This document shows, one piece after another, positions 1 through 8,744 of a stretch of 30,975 bases of DNA. The position numbers and the translations under genes are program-made. Positions within the stretch are counted from its first letter, which is position 1; every line of letters begins with the position of its first letter. The notes beneath the pieces are model-generated. The model had not been told where the DNA came from, ran no database searches, and saw only the letters and a program-made list of their open reading frames with translations. The DNA comes from an uncultured Phycisphaerales bacterium (lineage in GTDB: Bacteria > Planctomycetota > Phycisphaerae > Sedimentisphaerales > Anaerobacaceae), in NCBI GenBank assembly GCA_937927975.1, contig CALEZT010000237.1:1-30975 (forward strand), in the 5' to 3' direction.

Positions 1-46
1 ACCACCGAGATCTACACTCTTTCCCTACACGACGCTCTTCCGATCT
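1..46 (+). other. Illumina P5/TruSeq universal adapter remnant
   Basis: These bases match the last 46 bases of the 58-base Illumina universal (P5) adapter, ending in GCTCTTCCGATCT; only its first 12 bases are missing. The genomic insert starts at base 47. This orientation is what an untrimmed read running through a short insert into the adapter would leave at a contig end. It is an assembly artefact and should be removed. Confidence 0.97.
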
Positions 47-330
47 CAGACACTGACGGGCCAAGAGAGATCCGTTCTGCGTTCCCTGCGTTGTTCCAGC
101 AAAGTTTCCATAATCTGAACCTCCATTGCACTTGGTTTCAGCCAACGGTGCACTTATCGGAGTCGTAATAATGGGGACTTTAGCGAATCTGGCGAATACA
201 TCGATCACAGGGGAGTTTTCGCCTCGTTTTCCATCTTCAGGCCTGATTATCGGTCGTCCCCACGCGGCTTCGCAGAAGAACCCCTCGGAAACCTTGCGGG
301 TTCTTGAACTTTGGTGTATCGTGACTCCTT
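47..330. other. No gene seen; upstream region of the Sua5-phosphatase gene
   Basis: This stretch between the adapter and the first gene has one short open frame (126-350). It overlaps the true gene start and shows no recognisable protein. I see no convincing promoter hexamers, hairpin with T-run or RNA gene. Because it borders the adapter, the first bases may also be of poor assembly quality. Confidence 0.5.
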
Positions 331-1452
331 ATGACAATAGAGGTCATTAAAATCAGCGGTCGCCCGGGAGACCTGGACCGGATCAAGGAGGCCGCGAAGG
401 TCGTGGAAGAAGGCGGCTTAGTCGCCTTTCCCACCGAGACAGTCTATGGAATCGCCTGTCGGGTCGAGGCCAAAGCTCTCGATCGTCTGGATCGGATTAA
501 AGGCCGGGATGCTCGCAAGCACTACACGCTTCACATCGGCCAGATTGATGAGTACCGCAAGTATGTTCAGAACGTGGGACTCCGAGGCGAGAAACTGATC
601 CGGCAGGGCTGGCCGGGACCATTGACCCTTGTCTTCGGCGTCGATCCTGAGTTGATCGCTCAACAGAGAACCTGTTTGGGCGACGACGTGGTGAACACCC
701 TCTACAAGGAGGACTCGATCGGCATTCGTTGTCCCGATCATCCCGTCGCCTCCCTGCTGCTTCGTCTGGTGAATTATCCGGTGGTCGCGCCCAGCGCTAA
801 TCTCGCCGGCCGCGAACCGCCCAAGGACGCGGATCGCGCGATCGCTGAACTCGGCTCCGATCTCGACCTCGTCCTGGACGCCGGGCCGTGCAAGTATGGA
901 ACGAGCAGCACCGTCGCGGCCGTCGGCTCGCACGGGATTCGCCTCCTGCGAGAGGGCGTCTACTCCGCCGCACAGGTCAAGAGCATGTCCGACGTTGTCT
1001 TTCTCTTCGTGTGCACGGGCAATACGTGCCGCAGCCCTATGGCCGAGGGCCTGTTCCGCAAATACCTCGCGGAAAAAACCGGCTGCGGCGTTGACGAACT
1101 GCCGGAACGAGGCTATAAGGTGTTTTCTGCGGGCACCATGAGGCTGGCCGGCGCTCCGGCCAGCACCGGAGCCATCTCGGCATGTGCCCTGAAAGGAGTT
1201 GACATCGGCGATCACATGAGCCGGCCCTTGTCCCGGCAGCTCATCGACGCCAGCGACTTCATCTACTGTATGACGCAGGCGCACTGTGATCAGGTCGTTT
1301 CGGTTGCGCCGGAGGCGGAGCGGAAATGCCTGCTTCTGAGCCCCGATGGCGAGATTCCCGACCCGGTCGGACAACCTCAGGAGTATTTCAATCGGTGTGC
1401 CGCGTACATTGAGGCGGCCGTGAAGACAAGAGTAAGTGAGCTCGCGATATGA
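331..1452 (+). CDS. Sua5/YrdC threonylcarbamoyl-AMP synthase domain fused to a YwlE-like low-molecular-weight phosphatase
   Basis: This 373-residue protein has two domains. Residues about 10-205 are a YrdC/Sua5 domain (FPTETVYGIA near 33-42, PSANLAGREPP later). That family makes threonylcarbamoyl-AMP from threonine, bicarbonate and ATP for t6A in tRNA. Residues about 219-373 are a low-molecular-weight phosphatase with the P-loop C228-TGNTC-R234 followed by SPMAEG, and the general acid D344 in DPVG. Thr232 sits where Bacillus YwlE has Thr11, the residue that selects phosphoarginine; classic tyrosine phosphatases usually have Ile. The C-terminal Sua5 domain of long Sua5 proteins is absent. The next gene, rpiB, starts inside the stop codon (ATGA). 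B. subtilis keeps ywlC, ywlE and ywlF (rpiB) close together in the same order, so the fusion fits a conserved neighbourhood. Arginine-phosphatase activity is inferred from one residue. Confidence 0.9.
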   Translation: MTIEVIKISGRPGDLDRIKEAAKVVEEGGLVAFPTETVYGIACRVEAKALDRLDRIKGRDARKHYTLHIGQIDEYRKYVQNVGLRGEKLIRQGWPGPLTLVFGVDPELIAQQRTCLGDDVVNTLYKEDSIGIRCPDHPVASLLLRLVNYPVVAPSANLAGREPPKDADRAIAELGSDLDLVLDAGPCKYGTSSTVAAVGSHGIRLLREGVYSAAQVKSMSDVVFLFVCTGNTCRSPMAEGLFRKYLAEKTGCGVDELPERGYKVFSAGTMRLAGAPASTGAISACALKGVDIGDHMSRPLSRQLIDASDFIYCMTQAHCDQVVSVAPEAERKCLLLSPDGEIPDPVGQPQEYFNRCAAYIEAAVKTRVSELAI

Positions 1453-1916
1453 GAATAGCCGTAGGAAGCGATCACCGGGGCTATGACGCCAAACAATTGA
1501 TCAAAGCGATCGTCGCCCAGATGGGCCATGAGTGCATCGACGTGGGCACCGACAACGCGACCCCCGTCGATTTTCCGGACCTCGCCTATGTGGCGGCCAA
1601 GACCGTATCGGACAAGGGCGCGGACAGGGCCATCCTGATCTGCGCTACTGGTCTAGGCATGAGCATCGCGGCCAACAAAGTCCACGGCATCCGAGCCGCC
1701 CTGTGCCACGACGAGCTCAGCGCGAGAATCTCGCGCGACCACAACGACACGAACGTTCTGTGCCTCTCCGGCGACCAGCTCGGCGAAGTGCTGCTCCGCA
1801 AGATCGTGGAAGCCTGGATGACGACGGAGTTCAGCGGTGGCCGCCATCAGCGACGGGTCAACAAGATCACCGCGATCGAGGAAGGTCGCGACCCGCGAGA
1901 AGTCACGAACGGTTGA
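1449..1916 (+). CDS. rpiB: Ribose-5-phosphate isomerase B
   Basis: The 155-residue product belongs to the RpiB/LacAB family, which interconverts ribose 5-phosphate and ribulose 5-phosphate in the cytosolic pentose phosphate pathway. The N-terminus MRIAVGSDHRGYDAK holds the conserved Asp8-His9. Cys65 in CATGLGMS matches the catalytic cysteine of E. coli RpiB (Cys66), and HGIRAALCHD and SRDHNDTNVLCLSGDQLG follow as in the family. The length is normal. The ATG overlaps the stop codon of the Sua5-phosphatase gene by 4 bases, so the two are probably co-transcribed and translationally coupled. The gene converges on the minus-strand acyltransferase gene with only 15 bases between their stops. Confidence 0.95.
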   Translation: MRIAVGSDHRGYDAKQLIKAIVAQMGHECIDVGTDNATPVDFPDLAYVAAKTVSDKGADRAILICATGLGMSIAANKVHGIRAALCHDELSARISRDHNDTNVLCLSGDQLGEVLLRKIVEAWMTTEFSGGRHQRRVNKITAIEEGRDPREVTNG

Positions 1917-1931
1917 TTCCAGCCACGACGA

Positions 1932-2675
1932 TCACCCGGTGCGGACCTCCTGCGAAGGCGTCGCGTCCTGGGGCTCGGACGCCAGAGCCATCGAAGGGCG
2001 CCCCGCTTGCCTGGCGGTGCAGCCGTCCAGTTCCTCGATGCACACCCGGTCCAGCTCGAGCAACGCCCGTTCCACTTGCTCCACGCAGCTTCGACGCTGT
2101 TGCGAGGAGATCCGTCTGGGGACTTGGATCGGTTCGCCGAAGGCCACGTGAACCCGGCCGAACGGCTTGACGACGATGAATCGATCCCAGCTCTTGAGCA
2201 GCAACCTCCGGCTGGCCTGGTAACTCACCGGGATGATCCGAGCGCCGGTCATCTGAGCCAGCTTGACGACCCCTTCTCCGACGACCAGGGCCGGCCCCCG
2301 CGGTCCGTCCGGAGTGATGGCGACGTTGCTACCGGATGCAATTCGCGACACGAGCTTTCGCACCGCGTCCTGTCCACCGCGACTGCTCGATCCGCGGACC
2401 GCGTCCTGCTTGAGCCGCCGGACGAGGGCGGCTCCATAATCCCCGTCTCGACTCATGCTCACAAGCATGCAGGCCTTGCGCCGCGGCGCACGCATCACAT
2501 AGTAATAGACCAGGTAGAACAGCCGGCTGTGCCAGAAGACGAAGATATTGTTGCCCTGGTCAACGTAGTCGTCGAAGATGTCCCGCCTTGTCACAGTCAG
2601 CCGATTGGAGCCGCAGACGCACCTGAGCAACAGGCTGAAGAAGAACGCGAAAACGATAGTCAGGACTTTGTGCAT
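1932..2675 (-). CDS. DUF374-type lysophospholipid acyltransferase family protein
   Basis: The product has the order of motifs seen in DUF374 and related glycerolipid acyltransferases: a hydrophobic N-terminal segment (VLTIVFAFFFSLLLRCV), the acceptor/catalytic His motif FWHSRLF, then GSSSRGG and TPDGPRGP. It probably transfers an acyl chain to a lipid at the inner membrane; the substrate cannot be read from sequence. I chose the ATG at 2675 (247 residues). The frame stays open to a GTG at 2786, but there an AAGGAGG motif directly abuts the start codon with no spacer, and the extra 37 residues look unlike the family. The last 30 or so residues are an Arg/Ser/Gln-rich tail. The gene faces rpiB tail to tail. 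Confidence 0.8.
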   Translation of the reverse strand: MHKVLTIVFAFFFSLLLRCVCGSNRLTVTRRDIFDDYVDQGNNIFVFWHSRLFYLVYYYVMRAPRRKACMLVSMSRDGDYGAALVRRLKQDAVRGSSSRGGQDAVRKLVSRIASGSNVAITPDGPRGPALVVGEGVVKLAQMTGARIIPVSYQASRRLLLKSWDRFIVVKPFGRVHVAFGEPIQVPRRISSQQRRSCVEQVERALLELDRVCIEELDGCTARQAGRPSMALASEPQDATPSQEVRTG

Positions 2676-2832
2676 GACTTCAGACCAGCGAACCACAGAT
2701 CCACTCGTATCCACGGGCCACGCAGGTCGACGTGCCGACAGACGCGCAATCCCCCTGACGCCGGGGTATCCGAAATACCCGCACACCCTCCTTCAGCGGA
2801 CAGCCACTCCCAAGACTCCGTGGCCCGCGAAT

Positions 2833-3492
2833 CTACTCGAGCTTCTGCTGAAGCTGCTGGAGCACAGCCCGAACCGACGTCATCTGTTCCTGCAAATCCA
2901 ACATCTGCTGCGTCTGGCTCTTGAGCCGTTCAGTCAGGACGTCGACCTTCGCCTGGGCATTCTTGGCGTCCACCATCGCGGCGTTTCGCGCCTTGGTCAG
3001 AGCCGCAACCTGCTTCTCCAGCATGCCCCGGGTGTCGACGAGGCTCGTAACCATGGCCTGTAGATCATCCCGCGACTTGACCAATTCGTCAACCCGCTGC
3101 TGAAGCTGGTCGCGAGACGTGCTCAACTGATCCAGCTTCTGCTGCAGCTCGGTCCTGGACGCGGTCAACTGACCGACCTTGCCATCCAGATCGCCGACCT
3201 TCGACTCCAGACCTTTGCGGGAAACCGTCAGGTCCTGAATCTGCTTCTGCAGGTCTTCGTTGGCCTTCTTGGCGTCCGCAAGGCCCGATTCCGCCTCGTT
3301 CAGCGATTTCTCCAGCCGGCCGACGTCGGTCTGGAGCTGCCCCTTCTGACGCTGGCTCTCGTCCAGCGCCGTCTTGAGCTGCTTGACCTCGGCGCTCGGC
3401 TCAGCCGACTCCCCCCCCGTACCGTTGCATCCCGCCACGGCGAGCAGCCCGATCGTCGCGGCCAAGCCTGCGACCACACACCATCTTCTCAT
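2833..3492 (-). CDS. Coiled-coil lipoprotein of unknown function
   Basis: The protein has a lipoprotein signal peptide with lipobox VAGC (Cys22 counting from the chosen ATG) followed by a Gly/Ser/Glu-rich linker. About 180 residues of nearly uninterrupted heptad-like coiled coil come next, with recurring blocks such as LTASRTELQQKLDQL and LSTSRDQLQQRVDEL. It should be anchored by its lipid to a membrane and extend into the periplasm as a rod, perhaps as a spacer or tether. I cannot assign a function. A clear AGGAGG lies 9 bases before the ATG at 3492; a GTG three bases upstream (3495) is also possible with spacing 6. It follows accA on the same strand after about 150 bases that hold nothing I recognise. 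Confidence 0.8.
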   Translation of the reverse strand: MRRWCVVAGLAATIGLLAVAGCNGTGGESAEPSAEVKQLKTALDESQRQKGQLQTDVGRLEKSLNEAESGLADAKKANEDLQKQIQDLTVSRKGLESKVGDLDGKVGQLTASRTELQQKLDQLSTSRDQLQQRVDELVKSRDDLQAMVTSLVDTRGMLEKQVAALTKARNAAMVDAKNAQAKVDVLTERLKSQTQQMLDLQEQMTSVRAVLQQLQQKLE

Positions 3493-3645
3493 CACTCCCT
3501 TCCTCCTTTCCTTTCGCCATCACCCTACTTACTACTCCCCCTGCAACCCGACGCGTCTGGCCGGGCACGAGCCGATTACAGTCCCCCTCTGACACAGGCT
3601 CTTGGGGCAAGGCAAAGCGGCCCCAGCCCGTCGAGCCCGATTTCA

Positions 3646-4716
3646 TCATACCCTGGCGGCAGAAGAAACGCGACGAGCCCCCGTCGATCCGCTCGTGCTG
3701 ACGATGGGCGTCCTGCATGTCGCCATAACGCCGACGCTCACGGTGCAATCCTTGCCGACGGAACGCCACTTGCGATACCGCGTGTCCAGAAGCTCGCGGG
3801 TGCTCATCTTCTGAAGCTGCGATAGAGTCTGCGAGATATAAGACTCGACGTTGTAGACTGTGTCGTGCACGTTTCGATGGGCGCCGCCGACGGGCTCGGG
3901 AATGATCGCGTCGACAAGGCCCAATTGGTGAAGGTCCTTGCTGGTCAGCTTCAGTGCCTGCGCCGCGTCCGGGGCCTGGGAGCCGTCTCGCCACAGAATC
4001 GCCGCACAACCCTCCGGCGAGATCACCGAATAATACGCGAACTCGAGCATCGCGAGCCTGTCGCCGACCGCGATGCCCAGCGCGCCGCCGGACCCGCCTT
4101 CTCCGATGCAAACGCTTACGACCGGGACTTTCAGCCGCGACATCTCGGCGAGATTGACCGCGATGGCCTGGGCCTGGCCCCGCTCTTCAGCCCCAATTCC
4201 GGGATACGCTCCCGGCGTATCGATCAGGGTCACGATGGGCAGGCCGAACTTCTCCGCGAACTTCATCTTCGCCAGGGCCTTGCGATAGCCCTCGGGATTC
4301 GGACATCCGAAGTTGCACGCGATCTTCTCTTTGGTGGTCTTGCCCTTGTTCTGACCCACGATCAGCACCTTGTTGCGAGCGATCTGGCCGATGCCCGTGA
4401 CGATCGCGCGGTCGTCCCCAAAACACCGGTCCCCGTGCAGTTCGCGGAAGTCTTTGACCATCAGGCTCAGGTAATCGGTCAAGAGCGGCCGCTGCGGGTG
4501 CCTGGCCACCTGGACGGTCTGCCAGGCGGTCAGACTGGAGTACGTGCGCTTAAGCTCCGCGATCCGGTCCTTCTCCAGACGACGGATTTCGACGGAATAA
4601 TCGATCCCCTTCTTCATGCCGAGCTTGCGAAGCTCCTCGACCTGCTGCTCCAGGTCTGCAATCTTCTGCTCGAAATCCAAGTAGCCGCCGCCTATTCTGT
4701 TGCCTTCGGGCGCCAT
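3646..4716 (-). CDS. accA: Acetyl-CoA carboxylase carboxyltransferase subunit alpha
   Basis: This is the alpha half of the carboxyltransferase that moves CO2 from biotin-BCCP to acetyl-CoA to make malonyl-CoA for fatty-acid synthesis. Family features in order: an N-terminal helical region with FEQKIADLEQQVEELR, TAWQTVQVARHPQRPLLTDYL, the crotonase-fold core with DTPGAYPGIGAEERGQA, and the oxyanion-hole motif GEGGSGGALGIAVGD, then AYYSVISPEGCAAILW. The protein has 356 residues against about 320 in E. coli. The excess is a Ser/Thr/Arg-rich tail of about 33 residues after the usual end near RYRKWRSVG. The partner accD is not in the window. The start ATG follows a modest AAGG. Upstream lie a dyad (4730-4743) and a hairpin with a T-run (4783-4807). 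Confidence 0.95.
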   Translation of the reverse strand: MAPEGNRIGGGYLDFEQKIADLEQQVEELRKLGMKKGIDYSVEIRRLEKDRIAELKRTYSSLTAWQTVQVARHPQRPLLTDYLSLMVKDFRELHGDRCFGDDRAIVTGIGQIARNKVLIVGQNKGKTTKEKIACNFGCPNPEGYRKALAKMKFAEKFGLPIVTLIDTPGAYPGIGAEERGQAQAIAVNLAEMSRLKVPVVSVCIGEGGSGGALGIAVGDRLAMLEFAYYSVISPEGCAAILWRDGSQAPDAAQALKLTSKDLHQLGLVDAIIPEPVGGAHRNVHDTVYNVESYISQTLSQLQKMSTRELLDTRYRKWRSVGKDCTVSVGVMATCRTPIVSTSGSTGARRVSSAARV

Positions 4717-4782
4717 ACCTTACTCTACCCACTCCACGGAGTGTAAACTCCCCTTGATGTTTGGAAACGGCCTTCTCTACAC

Positions 4783-4807
4783 AAAAAACCGGCCGCTCAT
4801 CGGCGGC
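4783..4807 (-). terminator. Possible hairpin plus T-run in the accA leader
   Basis: Read on the minus strand, a 5-bp GC stem (GCCGC, 6-base loop, GCGGC) is followed three bases later by six T. It lies about 70 bases before the accA start, so it could be an attenuator-like element or chance. The stem is short, so support is weak. Confidence 0.25.
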
Positions 4808-4890
4808 TCCGAGGTTTCTATCGCCGGGTCCTTCGGCATTTCTTTCGCTGTAGAATGTAGCATCTCGGCCGGTCAAATGAAAGAAAAAAT

Positions 4891-4917
4891 TTGACAGCCG
4901 ACGGGGACTGCTATAGG
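4891..4917 (+). promoter_or_regulatory. Candidate sigma70-type promoter for tyrA-purL-purQ
   Basis: A perfect TTGACA lies at 4891-4896 and TATAGG at 4912-4917, with a 15-base spacer that is shorter than ideal. It sits 47 bases before the tyrA GTG in the only non-coding gap upstream of the operon. The surrounding bases are locally AT-richer than the genes. Confidence 0.4.
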
Positions 4918-4963
4918 CTTATGCATCGCCCGTGCAGTACATTTCTCTTGTAAGGTCTTATGC

Positions 4964-5836
4964 GTGAAGAGTTTACGGCAGGTTTCCGTCATAGGGTTGG
5001 GACTCCTCGGCGGCTCGGTCTCGCTGGCTGTGCGTCAGCGCATGCCCGCCATCCAGGTGGTCGGTTACAGCCATCGGGCCACCACGCGCCGCAAGGCCAA
5101 GACCCTGGGGATCGCGACCCAGGTGGTTGGGGATCTCGCCGCCGCGACGGCCACCGCCGATCTGGTCATCCTGGCAACGCCGATCTTCACATTCGAGCAA
5201 TACTTCGCGGACCTGTCCGCCGTCGTGCCGCCGGGCTGCATCGTCACCGACGTCGGATCGACGAAGTTGCTCCCGCATCAGTGGGCCGAACAGCGTCTGG
5301 GGAGTTCCGCCCGGTATGTGGGGTCGCATCCGATCGCAGGGTCCGAGCAGCGAGGCGTCGAATTCGCGAGGGATGATCTGTTCGACACCGCTCGGTGCAT
5401 CCTGACCGCCACGCCCTCGACCGATCGCACGGCCATGAAGCTGCTCAAGGCCTTCTGGTCCGCCCTCGGTTGCTCCATGCGGGTGATGAGTCCGGACGAA
5501 CATGATCGCGTCTATGCGAACATCAGCCACCTGCCGCACGTGATCGCCGCAGGGTTGGTCAACGCGAGCGACGACGAAGATATGAAGTTCGCAGGCAAGG
5601 GGTTTCTGGACAGTACGAGGATCTCCTCCGGTCCGGCCTCGATCTGGACGGACGTTCTCCTGGCCAACCGTGAGAATATCGCTGCCGGGCTCGACCGCAC
5701 GATCGCCGAGTTGTCGCGGTTGCAGGCGGCCATCCGCGATGGTCAGAGGGATCGGATCACGGAATTGCTCGAGACCGCTCGACGCAAACGTGCCGACCTC
5801 GTGAAGTATAAGATCAGAAGGAAGGAACTACTGTAG
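4964..5836 (+). CDS. tyrA: Prephenate dehydrogenase
   Basis: The 290-residue product is a single-domain TyrA that oxidises and decarboxylates prephenate to 4-hydroxyphenylpyruvate in tyrosine synthesis. It has the dinucleotide-binding GLGLLGGSV at residues 11-19, DVGSTK, the GSHPIAGSEQRG motif with His122, and HLPHVIAAGLVN with His189 and His192. It ends in the helical C-terminal domain (FLDSTRISSGPASIWTDVLLANRENI). Neither a chorismate mutase nor an ACT domain is present, so feedback control would have to lie elsewhere. The start is a GTG with TAAGG 8 bases upstream; an ATG at 4960 is in another frame. The purL GTG overlaps the tyrA stop by one base (TAGTG), so the genes are tightly coupled. 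Confidence 0.93.
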   Translation: MKSLRQVSVIGLGLLGGSVSLAVRQRMPAIQVVGYSHRATTRRKAKTLGIATQVVGDLAAATATADLVILATPIFTFEQYFADLSAVVPPGCIVTDVGSTKLLPHQWAEQRLGSSARYVGSHPIAGSEQRGVEFARDDLFDTARCILTATPSTDRTAMKLLKAFWSALGCSMRVMSPDEHDRVYANISHLPHVIAAGLVNASDDEDMKFAGKGFLDSTRISSGPASIWTDVLLANRENIAAGLDRTIAELSRLQAAIRDGQRDRITELLETARRKRADLVKYKIRRKELL

Positions 5837-8718
5837 TGAGACAATGGCGTTTTGAGGTCTTCAACCGGCCCAGCCTTCCCGACGTCGCGGGCAACAGCGT
5901 GCTGGCCGATATCCGCGAGTTGGGCATTACCACAGTGCAAGTCGTTCAGTCGGCCCGCGTCTTCCTGATCGAGGCGGATTTCGACCAGGCGTTTGCGGAG
6001 CGAGTGGCCCGTGGACTGCTGACGGACCCGATCTGCGAACAGTATCATATCGGTCGAAGCGGCCCGCCGGCCGGACTGGCGAAGGCCACGCTGATCGAGG
6101 TGCATCTCAAGAGCGGCGTGACCGACCCGGTGGCGGAGTCGGTCATGGCGGCCATCAAAGACATGGGCGCGACCCCTGCCGGCGTCCGGACGGCCCGCAA
6201 GTACATCCTCCTGGGCGAGATCAAGCCCAGCCAGATCGACACGATCGCCCGCAAGATCCTGGCCAACGACGTCATCGAGGACGTCGTGATCGGCGATCAG
6301 GCCGAACCGCCCGGTCCGCACCTGAAACCCTATGAGCTGAACCTCGTTCACTGGCCCATTCGGGACCTGGACGACGCGGGCCTGGAGGCTTTGAGCAAAG
6401 AGCGTGACTTGTTCCTGAACCTGGTCGAGATGAAGACGATCCAGGAGTACTTCCGCAAGCTCGAGAGAGAACCGACGGACATCGAACTGGAGAGCCTCGC
6501 GCAGACCTGGAGCGAGCACTGCGTCCACAAGACGCTCAAGAGCCAGGTGGAAATGAACCACGAGGGCGAGCCGATCCACTTCGACAATCTGCTCAAAGAG
6601 ACCGTGTTCAAGGCCACCCAGCAACTCGCCAGGCCCTGGTGCATCTCGGTGTTCGCCGACAATGCCGGCGTGGTCGAGTTCGACGAGGAGTCGGCCGTGT
6701 GTTTCAAGGTCGAGACGCACAACCATCCTTCGGCGCTCGATCCGTACGGCGGCGCGGCCACCGGCATCGGCGGCGTCATTCGCGACCCGATGGGCACCGG
6801 CATGGGCGCCCGGCCGATCGCCAACACCGACATCTTCTGCTTTGGCCGACCTGACAAGAAGTTGGACGAAGTGCCCAAGGGCGTCCTGCATCCCCGCCGG
6901 ATCATGCGAGGCGTCGTCTCCGGCGTCCGCGACTATGGCAACCGCATGGGCATCCCCACAGTCAACGGAGCGATCTATTTCGACGACCGCTATATGGCCA
7001 ACCCGCTGGTCTATTGCGGCAACATCGGCGTGATGGACAAGAGCAAGGCCTTCAAGCACCAGCAAAGCGGAAATCTCATCGTCGTCGTCGGCGGAAGGAC
7101 CGGGCGGGACGGCATCCACGGCGCTACGTTCTCCAGCGGCCAGATGACGCATGAACACGAGACGATCTTCTCGCACGCGGTTCAGATCGGCAATGCGATC
7201 ACCGAGAAGAAGATGCTCGACGTGCTCATCCAGGCCAATGAGGCCGGGCTCTATGAAGCGATCACCGACTGCGGCGCAGGCGGCCTGAGCAGCGCGGTCG
7301 GCGAGATGGGCGAGAAACTCGGCGCCGAGGTGGACCTGGACAAGGTGCCGCTCAAGTACACGGGTCTGAGTTACACGGAGATCTGGATCAGCGAAGCCCA
7401 GGAGCGGATGGTGATCGCGGTCAAGCCCGAGAACATCGAGGCGGTCCAGAGAGTCTTCGCCAGCGAAAACGTCGAGGCCACGGTCATCGGCCGTTTCACG
7501 GACGACAAGAAGTTGCGTCTTCGCTACAACGACCGGCAGGTGGGCGAGCTGGACATGGATTTCCTCCACAACGGAGTGCCGAAGTATCGGCGCCAAGCCT
7601 CGTGGAAGAATCCCGTGCTTAGCGAGCCGAAGCTGCCGAAGAAAGACAACTACACCGACGACCTCCTGCGTTTGCTGTCGTCGTACAACATCGCCAGCAA
7701 GGAGTGGGTCATCCGCCAGTACGACCACGAGGTCCAGGGCGGCTCGGTAGTCAAGCCTCTGGTCGGCGTGGCCAACGACGGTCCCAGCGACGCCGCCGTC
7801 GTGCAGCCCAAGTACACCTCGCAGAAAGGCGTCGCGATCAGTTGCGGCATGAATCCTCTGTATGGCGACATCGATCCCTATTGGATGGCCTTGGCCGGGA
7901 TCGACGAAGCCGTCCGTAATCTGATCTGCGTCGGCGGACGAGTGGACCGCATCGCCCTGCTGGACAACTTCTGCTGGGCCCGCTGCACCGATCCCGAAGT
8001 CCTGGGCAGCCTCGTGCGCGCGGCGCAGGCCTGCTACGACGGCGCGATCGCCTATCAGGCCCCGTTCATCTCGGGCAAGGACTCCCTCAACAACGAATTC
8101 GTTTGCGAAGACGGCTCGCTCATCCGCATCCCGCCCACCCTGCTGATCAGCGCGATGTCGATCGTGGACGACATCGACAAGTGCGTGACGATGGACCTGA
8201 AGCGCGCGGGCAACCTGCTCTTCGTCGTGGGCCGGACGAACAACGAATTGGGCGGATCGCACTACTACGAGGAGAACGGCCACATGGGCGCGAACGTCCC
8301 GAAGCTCGACCTGGCGATGGCGCCCCAGATCGCAGCCCGGATCGCGTCGGCCATCGCCGAGGGACTGGTCGCGAGCTGCCACGATTGTTCCGAGGGCGGC
8401 CTGGCGGTCGCCCTGGCGGAGATGGCCTTCGCCGGCGGTTTGGGCGTGGAGGCCGGTCTGCGGGGCCTGCCCAAGAGCCGAGAGTGCTCGCGCACGGACG
8501 CACAATTGTTCAGCGAATCGAACAGCCGATACATCGTCGAAGTGACTCCGGAGAACTTCGACGCCTTCGCCAAGAGAATGCTGAATCTGCCGTTCGGACA
8601 GATCGGCACGGTGACCGAAGCGCCGCGTCTGGTCATCAAAGACGAAGATGGCCACAGCGTCGTCGACGCCGGGATCGACATTCTCAAACAGGCGTGGCAG
8701 AAGACATTCAACTGGTGA
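5836..8718 (+). CDS. purL: Phosphoribosylformylglycinamidine synthase, PurL with N-terminal tandem PurS-like domains
   Basis: PurL turns FGAR, ATP and glutamine-derived ammonia into FGAM in purine synthesis. The 960-residue protein starts with two PurS-like ferredoxin-type segments, about residues 4-78 and 84-158 (the second begins with LIEVHLKSGVTDP). The FGAM synthetase body follows: SEHC at 226-229, ETHNHPSALDPYGGAATGIGG from residue 293, DCGAGGLSSAVGEMG, and in the second half HDCSEGGLAVALAEMAF and FSESNSRYIVE. No glutaminase domain is present; that activity comes from purQ, which starts 26 bases downstream. The layout is thus between the small PurL-PurS-PurQ set and the large fused PurL, whose N-terminal domain resembles a PurS dimer. 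The GTG start overlaps the tyrA stop, with AAGGAA upstream. Confidence 0.96.
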   Translation: MRQWRFEVFNRPSLPDVAGNSVLADIRELGITTVQVVQSARVFLIEADFDQAFAERVARGLLTDPICEQYHIGRSGPPAGLAKATLIEVHLKSGVTDPVAESVMAAIKDMGATPAGVRTARKYILLGEIKPSQIDTIARKILANDVIEDVVIGDQAEPPGPHLKPYELNLVHWPIRDLDDAGLEALSKERDLFLNLVEMKTIQEYFRKLEREPTDIELESLAQTWSEHCVHKTLKSQVEMNHEGEPIHFDNLLKETVFKATQQLARPWCISVFADNAGVVEFDEESAVCFKVETHNHPSALDPYGGAATGIGGVIRDPMGTGMGARPIANTDIFCFGRPDKKLDEVPKGVLHPRRIMRGVVSGVRDYGNRMGIPTVNGAIYFDDRYMANPLVYCGNIGVMDKSKAFKHQQSGNLIVVVGGRTGRDGIHGATFSSGQMTHEHETIFSHAVQIGNAITEKKMLDVLIQANEAGLYEAITDCGAGGLSSAVGEMGEKLGAEVDLDKVPLKYTGLSYTEIWISEAQERMVIAVKPENIEAVQRVFASENVEATVIGRFTDDKKLRLRYNDRQVGELDMDFLHNGVPKYRRQASWKNPVLSEPKLPKKDNYTDDLLRLLSSYNIASKEWVIRQYDHEVQGGSVVKPLVGVANDGPSDAAVVQPKYTSQKGVAISCGMNPLYGDIDPYWMALAGIDEAVRNLICVGGRVDRIALLDNFCWARCTDPEVLGSLVRAAQACYDGAIAYQAPFISGKDSLNNEFVCEDGSLIRIPPTLLISAMSIVDDIDKCVTMDLKRAGNLLFVVGRTNNELGGSHYYEENGHMGANVPKLDLAMAPQIAARIASAIAEGLVASCHDCSEGGLAVALAEMAFAGGLGVEAGLRGLPKSRECSRTDAQLFSESNSRYIVEVTPENFDAFAKRMLNLPFGQIGTVTEAPRLVIKDEDGHSVVDAGIDILKQAWQKTFNW

Positions 8719-8744
8719 CAACGGGCTGGAGCATAGGGATACAG

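Noticed and set aside
126..350. 74-residue frame before the first gene
   Set aside because: It overlaps the start of the Sua5-phosphatase gene, has no ribosome site and no recognisable protein.
5743..8721. 992-residue open frame antisense to purL
   Set aside because: It mirrors purL in a GC-rich genome, shows low-complexity Arg/His/Asp/Val-rich translation and no family motif; purL on the other strand is unambiguous.
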